From NCBI RefSeq assembly GCF_000242255.2, contig NC_017033.1, positions 3,111,110-3,175,109 of the forward strand: a DNA stretch of 64,000 nt, written 5' to 3'. The number at the start of each line of letters is the position of its first letter. Position 1 is the stretch's first letter. The notes beneath the pieces are model-generated. The model saw only the letters and a list, made by a program, of their open reading frames with translations, made no database searches and was not told the DNA's origin. This DNA comes from Frateuria aurantia DSM 6220 (GTDB lineage: Bacteria; Pseudomonadota; Gammaproteobacteria; Xanthomonadales; Rhodanobacteraceae). The position numbers and the translations under genes were made by a program. This document shows positions 34,775 to 45,062 of this stretch, in pieces.

Positions 34775-37624
34775 TCAATCCGGCGGCAGGCCCATCTCCC
34801 GGGAGATGGTCATGACTTCCGCGGCCAGCGCCTGCAATGGGGCGTCATCGGCCGCGATCCGGGTACGCAGATCCAGGGTCGAGGCCAGTGCCAGCTTGAG
34901 CAGGGCCTCATGAGCATCCAGCAGACCCTGGCACTGCATCTCGTCCAGCAGCCCATGGCGACCGCAGACCGCGATCAGGTCCGCGCTGGCCGTCACTTCC
35001 AGCAGCGCCGGAATGCGTGCCGCATGTTGCAGCACCAAGGCCTGCAACAGAAACTCGATATCGATCAGGGTGCCATGCCCTTGCTTCAGATCCCGCCAGC
35101 CCGGTCGTGAACGGTCGCGTTCGCTGCGCCAGCGGCGGCGCATTTCGCTGATCTGGGGCAGGACCACCCCGAGCTCGGCGGGACGGCTCAGCACCTGCCG
35201 GCGAATCTCCGCAAAACGCCGGCACAGCGCCATGTCTCCCGCCACCGGGCGAGCCCGGACCAGAGCCTGGTGCTCCCAGGTCCAGGCCCGGTCACGCTGA
35301 TAGCTGGCGAACGCTTCCAGACTCACCACCAGCAATCCCTTGGCGCCATCCGGCCGCAGCCGCGGATCCACCTCGTACAGACGGCCGGCCCGGGTCAGTA
35401 CGCTGAGCCAGTTGATGATGCGCTGGGCCATCCGCAGATACCAATGCACGCCGACCAGTGCCCGCGGACCGTCACTGGCGGCCTCGGCCTGGGCTCCGTC
35501 ATAGATGAAGACCAGATCCAGATCCGAGGCCAGGCCCAGCTCCATGCCGCCCAGGCTGCCATAGCCCAGTACCGCGAAGCCCAGCCCGGTTCCCGGCAGG
35601 CGGCCATGCTGGGCCTTCAGCTCACGCGCGGCCAGCGCAGTGACGGCCCGGACCATGGACTCGGCCACCGCGGCCAGCCGCCAGGCACTGACCGTGCCTC
35701 CCGCTCGCCCGTCATCAAAAGCCAGCCCGATCCTGAAGGCCAGACTGGCCTTTAGCTCATTCAATCGTTCAAGCTCGACCCCGGCTTCGCGTTCTTCCAG
35801 GGTGTCCAGTACCCGGTTCAACTCGGCCGTGATCGCGTCACTGTCCAGGGGCAGCTGATCGATGCGTGGATCGAACACGTCATCCAGCAGCAAAGGCTGG
35901 GCAATCACCTGCTCGGCCAGAAACGCGCTGCGATCGAACAGCCGCAGCAGGCGACGACGGGCCGCCGGCTGTTCTTCCAGCAAGGCCAGATACGAAGCCC
36001 TGCGCGCCACTGCCTGGATCAGCCGGGTCAGTCGATCCAGTACCGCCGGCTCTGACCGGCAACCGCGCAGCTCCTGCAACAGCCGCGGCATCAGCCGGTC
36101 CAGCCGCTCCCGCCCACGCTCGGACATGGCCCGCACCTGAGGAGCCTGGGCCAGGTGGGTCAAAAGGTTGGCTGCACCGGAGGCCAGCCCGGCGCCCACG
36201 GCATCGGCCTCGCCCAGCTCGCCCTCGACGGCGCGCTGCCAGAGCCCTTGCTCCGCCGTCGGAGCCGGCGAGGCGGCACCGTCCTCGGGGACCAGCGCCG
36301 CAGCAAACTCTTCGCTGACCCGCTCCCGATGCCCGGCCAGCGCCAGTTCCAGCGCGGCCCAGTCCGGATACCCCATGCCCAGGGCCACCCGTTCCCGCGA
36401 CAGCGCATCGGCAGGAATCGTATGGGTCTGCATGTCACGCAGCATCTGCAGCCGGTTTTCCAGCTGACGGAGAAAGAGGTAGGCCTCACGCAGCACCCGG
36501 GCGCTGCGCGCGGCAACAAAGCCCCGCGCCTCGCAGTGGGCCAGCGCCGGCAGCAGCCCTTGCACCCGCAGACCGGGCTCGCGGCCGCCGCGGATCATCT
36601 GGTTGAGCTGCACCACGAATTCGATTTCACGGATGCCGCCGGGCCCCAGTTTGAGATTGGCTTTGAGGTCCTTGCGCGCCACCTCGCGATCGATCAGCGC
36701 CTTCATCTCGCGCAGGCCGGCAAACGCGGTGTAATCCAGATAGCGGCGGTATACGAAGGGCCGCAACCGCTCCTTCAACTGCCGCCCGGCCTGCCGGTCG
36801 CCGGCCACGGTACGGGCCTTGATCCAGGCATAACGTTCCCAGTCGCGCCCTTCGTGCTGGTAATAATGTTCCATCGCGTCGAAGGACAAGGCGATACGGC
36901 CCGCCTGGCCGTACGGCCGCAGGCGCAGGTCGACGCGCGCGCAGATCCCTTCGGTGCTCGGTTCGGCCAGCAGGCGCACCAGTTGCCGGCTCAGCCGCAG
37001 AAAATATTCGCTGTTGTCCAGGGAGTGCCGGCCGTCGCTGTGACCGGCTTGCGGATAACCGAGAATCAGGTCGATATCAGAGGAAAAATTCAGCTCGCTG
37101 CCGCCCAGCTTGCCCAGGCCCATCACCACCAGACGCTGGCGCTCGCCCTCCGCGTTGCGCGCCAGACCGAAACGCGGCTGCATCGCCTGCTCGGACCAGT
37201 CCAGCGCCGTTTCGGTCAAGCCCTGATACAAGGCGCTGGTGGCGGCCAGCGTCTCCTCCACGGAATCCAGGCCATTGACGTCACGGAAGATCAGCCGCAG
37301 CGCCTCGCCATGGCGAAAGCGCCGCAAAGCCGCCATGCATCCGGCCTCATCGGCGGGCAAGACCATCTCGGCCAGTCGTACCGAGGCATCCGTCTCGCCG
37401 CTCAGCCAGGCGATGCCCTGCGGGGCCAGCCATTCCGGCTGGCGCAGCCACACATCAAAGGCGAAATCGCTGGCCAGCAAGGTGGCACACACCCTCTCGG
37501 CCACGCCGGCATCGTCATGGAAAGGGATGCCGGCTTCCCGGCAACGCGTCATCAGACGCGAATAACGATCATCCACCAGCAGGCGAAGGTCGGCAGACCA
37601 GACAGTACTCGTCAGTGAGCTCAT
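34775..37624 (-). CDS. glnE: Bifunctional glutamine synthetase adenylyltransferase/deadenylase
   Basis: 949 residues. Two nucleotidyltransferase domains face each other in the chain. The N-terminal deadenylase has GLGKLGGSELNFSSDIDLIL (about 187-206), and the C-terminal adenylyltransferase has VLGYGSLGGMELGLASDLDL with VFIYDGAQAEA. GlnE adds and removes AMP on glutamine synthetase under control of PII proteins. Between them are helical regions (LRREAYLFLRQLENRLQMLR-like). I start at MSSLTSTVWS (37624); 17 more codons are open upstream. It is convergent with valS. No other nitrogen-control genes are in the window. Confidence 0.94.
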   Translation of the reverse strand: MSSLTSTVWSADLRLLVDDRYSRLMTRCREAGIPFHDDAGVAERVCATLLASDFAFDVWLRQPEWLAPQGIAWLSGETDASVRLAEMVLPADEAGCMAALRRFRHGEALRLIFRDVNGLDSVEETLAATSALYQGLTETALDWSEQAMQPRFGLARNAEGERQRLVVMGLGKLGGSELNFSSDIDLILGYPQAGHSDGRHSLDNSEYFLRLSRQLVRLLAEPSTEGICARVDLRLRPYGQAGRIALSFDAMEHYYQHEGRDWERYAWIKARTVAGDRQAGRQLKERLRPFVYRRYLDYTAFAGLREMKALIDREVARKDLKANLKLGPGGIREIEFVVQLNQMIRGGREPGLRVQGLLPALAHCEARGFVAARSARVLREAYLFLRQLENRLQMLRDMQTHTIPADALSRERVALGMGYPDWAALELALAGHRERVSEEFAAALVPEDGAASPAPTAEQGLWQRAVEGELGEADAVGAGLASGAANLLTHLAQAPQVRAMSERGRERLDRLMPRLLQELRGCRSEPAVLDRLTRLIQAVARRASYLALLEEQPAARRRLLRLFDRSAFLAEQVIAQPLLLDDVFDPRIDQLPLDSDAITAELNRVLDTLEEREAGVELERLNELKASLAFRIGLAFDDGRAGGTVSAWRLAAVAESMVRAVTALAARELKAQHGRLPGTGLGFAVLGYGSLGGMELGLASDLDLVFIYDGAQAEAASDGPRALVGVHWYLRMAQRIINWLSVLTRAGRLYEVDPRLRPDGAKGLLVVSLEAFASYQRDRAWTWEHQALVRARPVAGDMALCRRFAEIRRQVLSRPAELGVVLPQISEMRRRWRSERDRSRPGWRDLKQGHGTLIDIEFLLQALVLQHAARIPALLEVTASADLIAVCGRHGLLDEMQCQGLLDAHEALLKLALASTLDLRTRIAADDAPLQALAAEVMTISREMGLPPD

Positions 37625-37872
37625 TCCAAACGCCAATATCTTGAGTTCGTGCGGTTTAAACAACAGACTCGGCAAATCACCGCAGCCCGGTCCGCCCCAT
37701 TCATCCCCTCATGGCCGGCGGTCACCGCCAGCGTCCGAATGCAAGCCGGGAGGATTTTACGCTACCCGGCTGTCAACACGGTGGTTTTTCATACGTTTGC
37801 CGTCTTATCGATCTGAAAGAGGGGCGGATCCGACCGCCAGGTAATCTGGCAGTCCGCTCCCGATATCAGAGC

Positions 37873-38747
37873 ATGCAACGCATTTTCATTGTCGGACACC
37901 CTCGCTCCGGGACCACCATCGTGCAGGCCATGATGGGTCGGCATCCCGATGTCTATACCTTGCCGGAAACCTTTTTCTTCCAGAAACTCTACCGCGATCA
38001 CCGCCAGCGCCTGGAAGATCCGGGCTGTGGGCCTGTGTCCCGGGACTGGAAGCGGCGTCTGCAACTGACCCCCAAATCGGCGCGCAACCATCTTGACCGG
38101 ATGGCGAGAGAAATCGCCTGTCCCCTGACGGCCCTGCAGCCGAGACTGACCCTGCGGCAGGCCACCCGTACCTTCGCCGCCGCTATCGACCAGGCCGCTC
38201 AAGCTGCACAGTGCCGGAGCTGGGCCGAAAAGACCCCGCTCCATCTTCTGTATCTGCCTGAGATATCGAGGGACATCGACGGCGCTCTGTTTGTGCATGT
38301 GCTGCATCAGGGCGAGCAGGTCATCGCCTCCACGCTGGATGCACACCTGCGCTACCCGGGCTTGCCCTTCAGCAGTCCACTGGGCTATCTGATCAAGCAA
38401 TGGAATCGCGCAGCCGAAATCCATGCCAGATACATGGGCCAGCCACGCCACCATTTCGTGTTTCATGACCGGCTGACGGCCAATCCCGCAGGCGAGTGGG
38501 AGCGCCTTCGGCATTTCCTCTCACTGGATCCCCGCGCGGGACTGGCCGCCTCCAGCCACCATGCTGTTGCCAGCCTTGAAAGGAACCCTGGAAGCAGAGT
38601 GCACTGGATGGCAAGGTTCGCGATACCGTGGACAAGGTGGCTCAGCTGTTCGGGCCCAAGCTGCAGCAACTGCTGCAGCAACGCCTCATCCCCTATGCCA
38701 AGCTGACGGCCCTGCACGATGCCAAAGTCTCCGGCATCCCGGCATGA
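37873..38747 (+). pseudogene. Sulfotransferase-family gene with a late -1 frameshift
   Basis: The frame from ATG 37873 encodes a sulfotransferase start: RIFIVGHPRSGTTIVQAMMG (the PAPS 5'-phosphosulfate loop), RHPDVYTLPETFFFQ, WAEKTPLHLLYLPEI, and VFHDRLTANPAGEW (3'-phosphate region). After NPGSRVHWM at about 38610 this frame gives a cysteine-rich, unnatural tail ending at 38706. The -1 frame continues naturally as GKVRDTVDKVAQLFGPKLQQ, LLQQRLIPYAKLTALHDAKV, SGIPA, stopping at 38745-38747. One missing G in the GGATGGCAAGG stretch would explain this. It would transfer sulfate from PAPS to an unknown acceptor. The donor could come from the sulfur operon 170 bases downstream. A sequencing error cannot be excluded. 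Confidence 0.75.
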
Positions 38748-38918
38748 TGCCTTGGAAAGCGATGCATTGATGGCAGGTCAACCAAACCTTTGAGCATAAG
38801 CACATAAGATCAGGGATCTAACCTGCATCGGCCAAAGAAAGGTACAATACCGGATCGACATCCATGGACGTCTATACCTCCCAGCGTGGCGGAGGGTCCG
38901 CGAAAAAAGCTGATCACC

Positions 38919-40706
38919 ATGCCTGCACCCGTGTCTACTCCTGTCGCTACGGCAACCCTGCAGCAACTCGAGCACCTGCTCGAAGGTCTGGATGGTACCG
39001 CACTGCAATGGCTCTCTGGTTATATCGCCGGCATCGCCAGTCGCACCACGCTCTCCAAGCCGGAGTCCACTGACATCCGGACCGGGTTCTTGTCCCCGAT
39101 CACTGTGCTCTACGGCAGCCAGACCGGCAATGCCAAACGCGTAGCCGAGACCCTGACCCACCGTGCCGAACAGGCCGGCCTGTCGGTGAGACTGATCCGC
39201 GCCGACAATTATTCGCTGCGCGAGCTGAAGCAGGAGCGACTGCTGTACCTGGTGATCAGCACACAGGGTGAGGGAGATCCACCCGACGATGCCCGCGGGC
39301 TGCTCGAATTCATCGAGGGGCGCCGAGCTCCTCAACTCCCCGAACTGCGTTATGCGGTACTGGGCCTGGGTGATTCCAGCTACCCGGAATTCTGCGCCAT
39401 CGGTCGGCGCATGGATGAGCGTCTTGCCGCCTTGGGTGGGCATCGCCTGTTCCCCCGAGGTGATGCCGATGTCGATATCGAGACCGTCTCCCGGGGCTGG
39501 CTCGACCAGGCACTGGCTCACGCCGCAAAGGCCGCGGGCTCACCGTCGCCGGAAGTTCCTGCGAGAGTCGAGGTCGATCCCCTGCCGGGGGGGTATGGTC
39601 GGGACCGCCCCTTCATGGCGGAAGTACTGACAAACCAGGCCATCACTGGCCAGGGCAGCGACCGCGACATCCGCCACCTGGAACTCTCGCTGGCCGGCTC
39701 CGGACTCAGCTACGAACCCGGTGATGCGCTGGGGGTCTGGGCTACCCAGGACCCGGCTCTGGTCGACGCCGTGCTGGCGAGCACCGGTCTGGATCCGGAC
39801 GAGCCGGTCCGCATCGATGACACCACATTGCCCTTGCGCACCTGGCTGACCGAACGTCGGGAGCTGACCGTGCTGACCCGGCCCTTTCTGCAAGCCCATG
39901 CGAGCTTGAGCGGATCAGCCGAGCTGCGCGCAGTGCTGGAACCTTCCGCACGCGAGGCTTTCAGCGCCCTGATTGAAACACGGCAGTTGCTGGACATCCT
40001 GCTGGAACATCCGGCCCCCTGGTCTGCCGAGGCCTTGGTACGGCAACTGCGGCCGTTGGCCCCGCGCATGTATTCGATCGCCTCCAGCTACCAGGCGGTG
40101 GATGAGGAAGTCCACCTGACCGTAGCCCATGTTTATGATGAAACGGAGCGAGGCCCCCGCTGGGGCGTTGCCAGTCATCACCTGCAAAGGCTCGTCGAAG
40201 GAGCGAGCGCCTCGGTCTTTATCGAGGCCAACGACCGCTTTCGGCTGCCGGCCGATCCTGATCGGGACATCATCATGATCGGTCCTGGTACCGGAGTGGC
40301 TCCATTCAGGGCTTTTGTCCAGGAGCGCAGCCTGCAGCAAGGGCACGGCCGCAACTGGCTGATCTTCGGCAACCCGCATGCCTATACCGACTTCCTGTAC
40401 CAGCTGGAATGGCATGATGCATTGCGGGCCGGTCATCTGCATCGTCTGGATGTGGCTTTCTCCCGCGATCAGGATCACAAAGTTTATGTCCAGCACCGGC
40501 TGCGTGAGCAAGGTGCGAAGATATATGGGTGGCTGCTGGCAGGCGCCCATCTTTACGTCTGCGGCGATGCCATTCACATGGCCCGCGACGTGCACGAGAC
40601 TCTGATCGGCATTGCCAGAGAGCATGGCCATCGGTCGGATGCTGCGGCCCGGACCTGGATCGACGAGCTGCAGCAACAAGGCCGCTACCTCCGCGACGTC
40701 TATTGA
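38919..40706 (+). CDS. cysJ: Sulfite reductase (NADPH) flavoprotein
   Basis: About 595 residues. The N-terminal flavodoxin domain has the FMN loop [20 protein letters not shown] and [20 protein letters not shown]. The FAD/NADPH part has [20 protein letters not shown] (FAD), [20 protein letters not shown] (NADPH pyrophosphate) and the end [11 protein letters not shown]. It passes electrons from NADPH to the CysI sirohaem subunit. Start chosen at [11 protein letters not shown] (38919); an in-frame GTG at 38886 is possible. A TACAAT -10-like box lies at 38843-38848 with no matching -35, as expected for a CysB-activated promoter. First gene of cysJ-cysI-cysH. Confidence 0.94.
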   Translation: MPAPVSTPVATATLQQLEHLLEGLDGTALQWLSGYIAGIASRTTLSKPESTDIRTGFLSPITVLYGSQTGNAKRVAETLTHRAEQAGLSVRLIRADNYSLRELKQERLLYLVISTQGEGDPPDDARGLLEFIEGRRAPQLPELRYAVLGLGDSSYPEFCAIGRRMDERLAALGGHRLFPRGDADVDIETVSRGWLDQALAHAAKAAGSPSPEVPARVEVDPLPGGYGRDRPFMAEVLTNQAITGQGSDRDIRHLELSLAGSGLSYEPGDALGVWATQDPALVDAVLASTGLDPDEPVRIDDTTLPLRTWLTERRELTVLTRPFLQAHASLSGSAELRAVLEPSAREAFSALIETRQLLDILLEHPAPWSAEALVRQLRPLAPRMYSIASSYQAVDEEVHLTVAHVYDETERGPRWGVASHHLQRLVEGASASVFIEANDRFRLPADPDRDIIMIGPGTGVAPFRAFVQERSLQQGHGRNWLIFGNPHAYTDFLYQLEWHDALRAGHLHRLDVAFSRDQDHKVYVQHRLREQGAKIYGWLLAGAHLYVCGDAIHMARDVHETLIGIAREHGHRSDAAARTWIDELQQQGRYLRDVY

Positions 40707-40716
40707 GAGTGTTGTC

Positions 40717-42423
40717 ATGAGTGTCATCACCAGCAAGCCCACCGAATCGGTTGAAGAGATCAAAGCCCGCAGCCATTTCCTGCGCGGCACCCTGGTGGAG
40801 GGACTCGCCGACGAAACCACTGGATCGATCAGCGAAGATGACAACAAGATCCTGAAATTTCATGGCAGCTATCAGCAGGATGACCGGGATCTTCGCGAGC
40901 CACGGAGGCAGCAGAAACTGGAGCCGGCTTGGCAGTTCATGATCAGGGCCCGCATCGCCGGCGGCGTGGTAAGCCCGCAGCAATGGCTGGCCTTCGACGA
41001 GATCGCCACCACCTGGGCCAATCACAGTCTGCGCATCACCACCCGCCAGACCTTCCAGCTGCACGGTGTGATCAAGCGCCATCTGAAAAAGACGATGGCA
41101 GCCATCAACCAGGCCTTGATCAGCACGGTTGCGGCCTGTGGCGATGTCAATCGCAATGTGGTCAGCAGCGCAAATCCTGTGGAATCCTCGGCCCATCGGC
41201 TGGCACTGGAATGGGCCAGTCGGTTGTCGGAACACCTGAAGCCGAAGACCCGCGCCTATCACGAGATCTGGCTGGACGGCGAACCGGTCGTCGGCGGCGA
41301 GCCCGAGCAGGAACCCCTGTATGGCCCCACTTACCTGCCGCGCAAATTCAAGATCGGCATCGCCATTCCCCCTACCAATGATGTCGACGTCTTCGCCCAG
41401 GATCTGGGCCTGATCGCCATCATCGAGGAAGGGCGGCTTCAGGGCTTCAACGTCGCCGTTGGCGGCGGCATGGGGACCACCCACGGCGACGCCAGCACCT
41501 ATCCGCGATTGGCCAGCATCATCGGCTTTGTCCGTCCCGATCAGCTGCTGCGGCTTGCCGAGGCCGTGATCGAGGTGCAGCGCGATTTCGGCAATCGCCA
41601 GGTCCGCAAGCATGCCCGCCTGAAATACACCATTGATCACCGTGGACTGGAGTGGTTCGTACACGAGGTGGAGCAGCGCCTGGGAGCTGCATTGACAGCA
41701 TCCCGCCCTTGGCATTTCGAACACAATGGCGATCGCTTTGGCTGGTTGCAGGGCGATGACGGCCGCTGGCATCTGACCCTGCGAACCGAAGCCGGGCGAA
41801 TCGCCGATACCGAGGCTCGGCCCTGGCTGACAGGGTTGCGGGAAATCGCCCGGATTCACCAGGGCGACTTCCGGATGACCTGCAACCAGAACCTGATCAT
41901 CGCCAATGTGCCGGCCGATCAACGGGCAAGCATCGACCGGCTGGTCGAGCAGTTCGGCCTGACCGGCTACGCCCGGCAAAGCGGCCTGCGTCGCAACAGT
42001 GTCGCCTGCGTGGCCTTGCCGACCTGCGCCTTGGCGATGGCCGAGAGCGAACGCTATCTGCCGCTGCTGTTGCCTCGCCTGGAAGCCCTGCTGGACAAGC
42101 ACGGCCTGACCGATGCGCCCATCGTATTCCGCCTGTCCGGCTGCCCCAATGGCTGCTCACGCCCGTATCTGGGAGAAATCGCGCTGGTGGGACGCGGTCC
42201 CGGCCGTTACGACCTGCGTCTGGGGGCCGACTTCCAGGGGCTGCGCCTGAATCGCCTGTTCCGCGAAAATATCGCCGAACCGGACATTCTGGCCGAGCTG
42301 GACGTGCTGCTGGCCCGGTATGCCCGGGAACGGCATGAGGCTGAATATTTCGGTGACTTCCTGCTGCGGCAGGAGCTGCTGCCCGAAGCCGTACATGTCC
42401 TGAACGTGGTCGAATACGCATGA
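40717..42423 (+). CDS. cysI: Sulfite reductase haemoprotein subunit
   Basis: 568 residues. The two Cys pairs that bind the 4Fe-4S cluster and sirohaem are visible as [14 protein letters not shown] and [20 protein letters not shown]. Sulfite-binding arginines lie in [13 protein letters not shown] and [14 protein letters not shown]. The enzyme reduces sulfite to sulfide with six electrons from CysJ. The ATG at 40717 is ten bases after cysJ, with GAGAG upstream, and the 3' end overlaps cysH by four bases (ATGA). Its sirohaem would be made by the nearby CysG. Confidence 0.95.
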   Translation: MSVITSKPTESVEEIKARSHFLRGTLVEGLADETTGSISEDDNKILKFHGSYQQDDRDLREPRRQQKLEPAWQFMIRARIAGGVVSPQQWLAFDEIATTWANHSLRITTRQTFQLHGVIKRHLKKTMAAINQALISTVAACGDVNRNVVSSANPVESSAHRLALEWASRLSEHLKPKTRAYHEIWLDGEPVVGGEPEQEPLYGPTYLPRKFKIGIAIPPTNDVDVFAQDLGLIAIIEEGRLQGFNVAVGGGMGTTHGDASTYPRLASIIGFVRPDQLLRLAEAVIEVQRDFGNRQVRKHARLKYTIDHRGLEWFVHEVEQRLGAALTASRPWHFEHNGDRFGWLQGDDGRWHLTLRTEAGRIADTEARPWLTGLREIARIHQGDFRMTCNQNLIIANVPADQRASIDRLVEQFGLTGYARQSGLRRNSVACVALPTCALAMAESERYLPLLLPRLEALLDKHGLTDAPIVFRLSGCPNGCSRPYLGEIALVGRGPGRYDLRLGADFQGLRLNRLFRENIAEPDILAELDVLLARYARERHEAEYFGDFLLRQELLPEAVHVLNVVEYA

Positions 42424-43148
42424 ACGCTCCGGATATCTCGGCAGAACAAGCTCTGGCCGACCCCGGAGCACGGGTCGCACTGAACCAGTGGCTGGCTGCT
42501 CAGTCCGCCGAGGCGCGGGTCGGCTGGGCACTGCAGCACCTGCCCGGACCGCAGGTCTTGTCCTCCAGCTTCGGCGCGCAGTCCGCCGTAAGCCTGCATC
42601 TGCTGACCCGGCTGCAACCAGGCATCCCGGTAATTCTTATCGATACCGGCTATCTGTTTCCGGAAACCTATCGATTCATCGACCAGCTGACCGAGCGGCT
42701 GCGCCTGAACCTCGTTGTCGGCCGCCCCCTGCTGAGCCCGGCCTGGCTGGAAGCCCGACATGGCCGGCTGTGGGAACAGGGCGTGGCCGGCATCGAGCAT
42801 TACAACCGGATCGTCAAGGTCGAGCCGATGCTGCGCATGCTTGAAGGCCTCGATGTCCGCAGCTGGTACGCCGGTCTGCGCCGCAGCCAGTCGGAAAGCC
42901 GCGCCGAGCGGCAATATCTGGAGCACAGTCATGGGCGCTGGAAGGTCCATCCTCTGCTGGACTGGAGCGATCGCGACATCGGCCTGTATCTGAAGACCCA
43001 TGATCTGCCTTATCACCCCCTGTGGGAGCAAGGCTATGTTTCGATCGGTGACTCGCACACCAGCGCACGCCTGGAACCCGGCATGCGCGAGGAAGATACC
43101 CGTTTCTTCGGATTGAAACGCGAATGCGGACTGCATCTGGACGTCTGA
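42420..43148 (+). CDS. cysH: Phosphoadenylyl-sulfate (PAPS) reductase
   Basis: 242 residues. The PP-loop-like [20 protein letters not shown], the [20 protein letters not shown] segment, [20 protein letters not shown], and the C-terminal RECGLH motif with the catalytic Cys (about residue 237) identify CysH. The extra cysteine pairs of APS reductases (CC...CxxC) are absent, so PAPS rather than APS should be the substrate. This agrees with the APS kinase encoded by the next gene. It reduces PAPS to sulfite with thioredoxin. It starts within the cysI stop (ATGA). Confidence 0.93.
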   Translation: MNAPDISAEQALADPGARVALNQWLAAQSAEARVGWALQHLPGPQVLSSSFGAQSAVSLHLLTRLQPGIPVILIDTGYLFPETYRFIDQLTERLRLNLVVGRPLLSPAWLEARHGRLWEQGVAGIEHYNRIVKVEPMLRMLEGLDVRSWYAGLRRSQSESRAERQYLEHSHGRWKVHPLLDWSDRDIGLYLKTHDLPYHPLWEQGYVSIGDSHTSARLEPGMREEDTRFFGLKRECGLHLDV

Positions 43149-43194
43149 TGCTCCGCCATGCCATTACGTCCGTACCACCGTTGACCAGGACACC

Positions 43195-44928
43195 ATGAAC
43201 GCATCTCTTGCCGCATCACCCTCCGCTCTGATCGCGCCTCACGGCGGCCATCTCCGCGAACTGTATCTGCCGCTGGAAGCCGCCGAAGCCTTGAAGAAAC
43301 GGGCCGCGCAGCTTCCGCAGTGGACGCTTTCCGAACGGCAGCTGTGCGATCTGGAACTGCTGCTCAATGGTGGCTTCTCGCCACTGACCGGCTTTCTGGG
43401 CGAGGAGGACTACCGCAGCGTCGTTGATCATCTGCGGCTGGCCGACGGCACGCTGTGGCCGATGCCGATCACCTTGGACGTCCCTGAAACCCTTGCCGCC
43501 CAGCTGCTGCTCGGCGGAGAGCTGAGCCTGAACGACACCCAGGGCACACCCCTGGCCGTGCTGGAAATCAGCGACATCTATCGCCCTGACCGTGAGCACG
43601 AGGCACGACAGGTGTTCGGCAGTACCGACCGACTGCATCCCGGCGTGGCCGAGCTGCTGGACCGCAACCATCCGGTCAACCTCGGCGGCCGCCTGCTCGG
43701 CATCCAGCTGCCGGCACATTATGATTTCGTGCCTCTGCGCCGCAGCCCGCGGCAATTGCGCGAATGGTTCGCCGGCCAGGGCTGGGACCGTATCGTCGCC
43801 TTCCAGACCCGCAACCCCATGCACCGCGCCCATCGCGAACTGACCCTGCGCGCGGCCGAAAAAGTCGGTGCCCGCCTGCTGATCCAGCCGGTGGTCGGCC
43901 GGACCAAGCCCGGCGACATCGACCATTACACCCGGGTCCGCTGCTACCAGGCCCTGCTGCCGCATTATCCCGAAGGTCAGGCCGCGCTGTCGCTGCTGCC
44001 GCTGGCGATGCGGATGGGTGGCCCGCGCGAGGCGCTGTGGCATGCCCTGATCCGCCAGAATTTCGGCGCCAGCCATTTCATTGTGGGCCGTGACCATGCC
44101 GGCCCGGGCAAGAACTCGCAGGGGCAGCCATTCTATGGCCCCTTCGAGGCCCATGAACTGATCGCCCGCTACCAGCACGAGCTGGGCATCGAGGTGGTGA
44201 CCTTCCCTGCCATGGTCTATGCCGCCAATCGCGATGCCTACCTGCCCGCCCCCGAGGTGACGGCCGAAGATGAAGTCCGCGACATCTCGGGTACCGAGCT
44301 GCGCCGACGACTTCATCAAGGCGAAGACATCCCGGCCTGGTTCACCTTTCCCGATGTGGTCCGGATCCTGCGCGAGCGTCATCCGGCCGGTGCGCGCCCT
44401 GGCTTCACCCTGTTTTTCACCGGTCTGTCGGGCTCCGGAAAATCCACGCTGGCCCAGGCCGTGGTCGCCCATCTGCTTGAAACCGGCAGTCGCGCCATCA
44501 CCGTGCTGGACGGCGATGAGGTCCGACTGCATCTGTCCAAGGGGCTGGGCTTTTCGCGGGAAGATCGCGATACGAACATCGCCCGCATCGGTTATGTCGC
44601 CAGCGAAGTGGTACGCCATGGCGGCATCGCGATATGCGCACCGATCGCGCCGTATGCCGAAGCCCGAGCCCAGGCCAGGGCCTTGGTCGAGACCCATGGC
44701 CGCTTCGTGGAGATCCATGTCGCCACCCCGTTGGAGGTATGCGAGCAGCGCGACCGCAAGGGCCTGTATGCCAAGGCCCGGGCCGGCAAACTGAGCGGCT
44801 TCACCGGCATCGACGATCCCTATGAAATTCCGGCCAGCCCTGAATTGCGGATTGATGCCAGTCAGGAGTCCGCACTGGATGCCGCACACCGCATCGTCAC
44901 CTGGCTGCGGGCCGAACAACTGCTGTAG
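43195..44928 (+). CDS. Fused ATP sulfurylase/APS kinase
   Basis: 577 residues. The first 395 or so form a Sat-type (not CysDN-type) ATP sulfurylase: FSPLTGFLGEEDY, IVAFQTRNPMHRAHRELTLR (about 200-219, the ATP-binding QxRN and HxxH), VVGRTKPGDIDHY, FIVGRDHAGPGKNS, and ISGTELRRRLHQGEDIPAWF. From about 405 a complete APS kinase follows, with P-loop LFFTGLSGSGKSTLAQAVVA, LDGDEVRLHLSKGLGFSRED, and CEQRDRKGLYAKARAGKLSG. One polypeptide thus makes PAPS from sulfate and ATP. It follows cysH by 46 bases in the same direction. The fused architecture is known in fungi and some bacteria, but differs from the CysDN/NC arrangement common in this order. Confidence 0.92.
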   Translation: MNASLAASPSALIAPHGGHLRELYLPLEAAEALKKRAAQLPQWTLSERQLCDLELLLNGGFSPLTGFLGEEDYRSVVDHLRLADGTLWPMPITLDVPETLAAQLLLGGELSLNDTQGTPLAVLEISDIYRPDREHEARQVFGSTDRLHPGVAELLDRNHPVNLGGRLLGIQLPAHYDFVPLRRSPRQLREWFAGQGWDRIVAFQTRNPMHRAHRELTLRAAEKVGARLLIQPVVGRTKPGDIDHYTRVRCYQALLPHYPEGQAALSLLPLAMRMGGPREALWHALIRQNFGASHFIVGRDHAGPGKNSQGQPFYGPFEAHELIARYQHELGIEVVTFPAMVYAANRDAYLPAPEVTAEDEVRDISGTELRRRLHQGEDIPAWFTFPDVVRILRERHPAGARPGFTLFFTGLSGSGKSTLAQAVVAHLLETGSRAITVLDGDEVRLHLSKGLGFSREDRDTNIARIGYVASEVVRHGGIAICAPIAPYAEARAQARALVETHGRFVEIHVATPLEVCEQRDRKGLYAKARAGKLSGFTGIDDPYEIPASPELRIDASQESALDAAHRIVTWLRAEQLL

Positions 44929-45062
44929 TCATCCGGTCCGGCGGTGATGCCTCGTCACCGCCGAAGCGCATCAGATGCAGGCCCAGGCCGTCGGTGAACG
45001 CCATCCCTGCGCGCCTGCGCTGGGCCAGATGGTCAGCAGCGGCGCTCCTGCCGACTCGTGAC

